The notes below the pieces were generated by a model. It saw nothing but the letters and a program-made list of their open reading frames with translations. It had not been told where the DNA came from and made no database searches. Source: Flavobacterium crocinum (lineage in GTDB: Bacteria > Bacteroidota > Bacteroidia > Flavobacteriales > Flavobacteriaceae). Taken from it: a DNA stretch of 64,000 nt. Positions 62,763 to 64,000 of the stretch are shown in pieces. Within the stretch, counting starts at the first letter, position 1, and each line of letters opens with the position of its first letter. A program made the position numbers and the translations under genes. The stretch is from contig NZ_CP029255.1 of NCBI RefSeq assembly GCF_003122385.1, positions 5,084,001 through 5,148,000 on the forward strand, written 5' to 3'.

Positions 62763-63848
62763 ATGGAACAATTTGTAGTATCGGCGCGTAAATATCGTCC
62801 TCAGACATTTAAAGATGTTGTGGGGCAGAAAGCCATTACCAACACTTTGTTGAATGCTATTGAAACCAACCATTTGGCTTCTGCTCTTTTATTCACAGGA
62901 CCGCGTGGAGTTGGTAAAACAACCTGTGCTCGTATTTTGGCTCGAAAAATAAATCAGCCTGGATATGATGATCCTACCGAAGATTTTGCTTTCAACGTTT
63001 TTGAGCTGGATGCTGCATCAAACAACTCTGTTGATGACATTCGTAACCTAATTGATCAGGTTCGAATCCCGCCACAAACCGGACAATACAAAGTATATAT
63101 CATTGACGAGGTTCATATGTTGTCTTCGGCCGCTTTTAATGCTTTCCTGAAAACATTAGAAGAACCACCAAAACATGCTATTTTTATTTTAGCAACAACA
63201 GAAAAACACAAAATCCTTCCAACGATTTTATCTCGCTGTCAGATTTTTGATTTCAAAAGAATTACAGTAAAAGATGCCAAAGAACACTTAGCTGACGTTG
63301 CTGAAAGTCAAGGAATCAATTTCGAAGATGATGCACTTCACATTATCGCTCAAAAAGCAGATGGTGCCATGCGTGATGCTTTATCTATTTTTGACCGTGT
63401 AGTTTCGTATTGTGGAACCAACTTAACGCGTCAGGCCGTAACGGAAAACCTTAACGTTTTAGATTACGAAACCTATATTTCTATTACTGATTTACTTTTA
63501 GAAAATGAAATTCCAAAGCTTTTATTGGCTTATAATGACATTTTGGCTAAAGGTTTTGACGGGCATCATTTTATTGCCGGACTAGCTTCTCATTTTAGAG
63601 ATTTGTTAGTTAGCAAAACGCCTTCGACTATTGCTTTGTTAGAAGTTGGAGAACAAGCACAGCAAATGTATGCTGCACAATCACAGAAATGTTCTCAGGA
63701 ATTCCTGCTTAAAGGAATTGATATTGCAAATGACTGTGATTTAAAATACAAATTGAGTCAGAATCAACGACTTTTAGTTGAATTATGCTTGATGCAATTG
63801 GCCTCTATCAACTTTGATGGAGAAAAAAAAAAGTTGAGCAATTCATAA
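62763..63848 (+). CDS. dnaX: DNA polymerase III subunit gamma (short product of dnaX)
   Basis: The 361-residue zero-frame product is the clamp-loader ATPase. It has the start ARKYRPQTFKDVVGQ, Walker A GPRGVGKTTCA, Walker B IIDEVHML, sensor 1 LATTEKHKI, the arginine-finger motif SRCQ, and domain III to about 355. It ends at TAA 63846, five codons after an A10-G run, with GEKKKLSNS. Flavobacterial DnaX is usually much longer. Continuing in the -1 frame after the run gives KVEQFIIPPVYFKSGGYSI, which fits a tau extension. So the stop is probably real but bypassed in part of the product. Confidence 0.9.
   Translation: MEQFVVSARKYRPQTFKDVVGQKAITNTLLNAIETNHLASALLFTGPRGVGKTTCARILARKINQPGYDDPTEDFAFNVFELDAASNNSVDDIRNLIDQVRIPPQTGQYKVYIIDEVHMLSSAAFNAFLKTLEEPPKHAIFILATTEKHKILPTILSRCQIFDFKRITVKDAKEHLADVAESQGINFEDDALHIIAQKADGAMRDALSIFDRVVSYCGTNLTRQAVTENLNVLDYETYISITDLLLENEIPKLLLAYNDILAKGFDGHHFIAGLASHFRDLLVSKTPSTIALLEVGEQAQQMYAAQSQKCSQEFLLKGIDIANDCDLKYKLSQNQRLLVELCLMQLASINFDGEKKKLSNS
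63823..63833 (+). promoter_or_regulatory. Candidate frameshift or slippage site of dnaX
   Basis: Ten A residues (63823-63832) and G63833 include an in-frame A AAA AAG heptamer (63827-63833), the classical -1 slip sequence. A weak TCCGC/GCGGA hairpin lies 16 nt downstream (63850-63874). Confidence 0.7.
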
Positions 63849-64000
63849 TTCCGCCCGTTTACTTTAAAAGCGGAGGGTATTCGATTGTTGAAGTTCCAAG
63901 TGTAAAATCCCAAAATTCAAATTCGGAAGAAAAAACAAATAGCAATGTCAATGTCAATAACAATGCTAATACCGTTGTTTCAAATACTGAAAATAGTTCT
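63833..64000 (+). CDS. dnaX: tau-specific C-terminal region of dnaX, -1 frame (partial)
   Basis: From G63833 the -1 frame is open for all 56 codons to the window edge. It encodes VEQFIIPPVYFKSGGYSIVE, then a Ser/Asn-rich linker (SQNSNSEEKTNSNVNVNNNA) like the flexible linkers of tau. The segment has no start codon of its own, so it should be made only as a fusion through the slippery run. The rest lies beyond the window. Confidence 0.75.

Noticed and set aside
63819..63822. GGAG before the dnaX A-run as a Shine-Dalgarno-like frameshift stimulator
   Set aside because: Bacteroidetes ribosomes rarely use such pairing, and the spacing to the heptamer is too short.
62763..63848. dnaX as a pseudogene broken by a frameshift mutation
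   Set aside because: The stop is right after domain III, the slippery heptamer is in frame and the -1 frame stays open, which fits programmed recoding better. A sequencing error in the A-run cannot be fully excluded.

Overview
The window looks like a chromosomal segment of a Flavobacterium-type Bacteroidetes. It is AT-rich. It carries SusC/SusD pairs, a reversed-topology AraC hybrid regulator, an E1 alpha/beta fusion, DUF3822 next to rsmD, and TAnnTTTG promoter elements, and it lacks obvious Shine-Dalgarno sequences. No tRNA or rRNA gene was seen. One RNA gene is clear: rnpB, encoding RNase P RNA.

Left third (1-19960, all minus strand): a polysaccharide utilization locus. In transcription order it holds a hybrid two-component-type regulator, SusC2-SusD2, a secreted phosphodiesterase/alkaline phosphatase fusion, a GH89 alpha-N-acetylglucosaminidase, SusC1-SusD1, and a GH92 alpha-mannosidase cut by the window edge. 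The enzymes point to a glycan with alpha-GlcNAc, alpha-mannose and phosphodiester groups. The regulator keeps its sensor and its DNA-binding domain but has lost the phosphoacceptor His, the ATP-binding G boxes and the receiver Asp, so it probably signals without phosphotransfer. Direct repeats spaced 21 and 44 bp upstream of susC2 are candidate operators. Strong terminators follow each susD.

Middle (20116-49674): mostly housekeeping and envelope genes. These are a YheT-like hydrolase, an AraC regulator with a DOPA dioxygenase/esterase operon, a SIMPL protein, a rhomboid protease, an LpxL-like acyltransferase, glmM, an ACP phosphodiesterase, gamma-glutamyltranspeptidase, a ClC protein, a Fic protein, uvrA, a secreted TonB-C-like protein, a LOG-family protein, a zinc-site-less M1-like protein fused to a barrel, the 2-oxoacid dehydrogenase E1 fusion, kdsB, a methyltransferase and a RecD-like helicase. 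An intact IS3-family element sits inside the loop of the acyltransferase terminator. A conserved-looking structured element, possibly a non-coding RNA, lies at 39039-39122.

Right part (49973-64000): DUF3822-rsmD, an outer-membrane barrel receptor divergent from a histidine kinase/response regulator pair, a perfect 60-bp palindrome at the end of the response regulator gene, panE, a dicarboxylate symporter, rnpB, BON and LysM proteins, and dnaX. The zero frame of dnaX stops just after an A10-G run, while the -1 frame stays open to the window end. This is the layout of a gamma/tau frameshift gene.

Many intergenic regions carry imperfect inverted repeats from several dispersed families, which is common in this genus.
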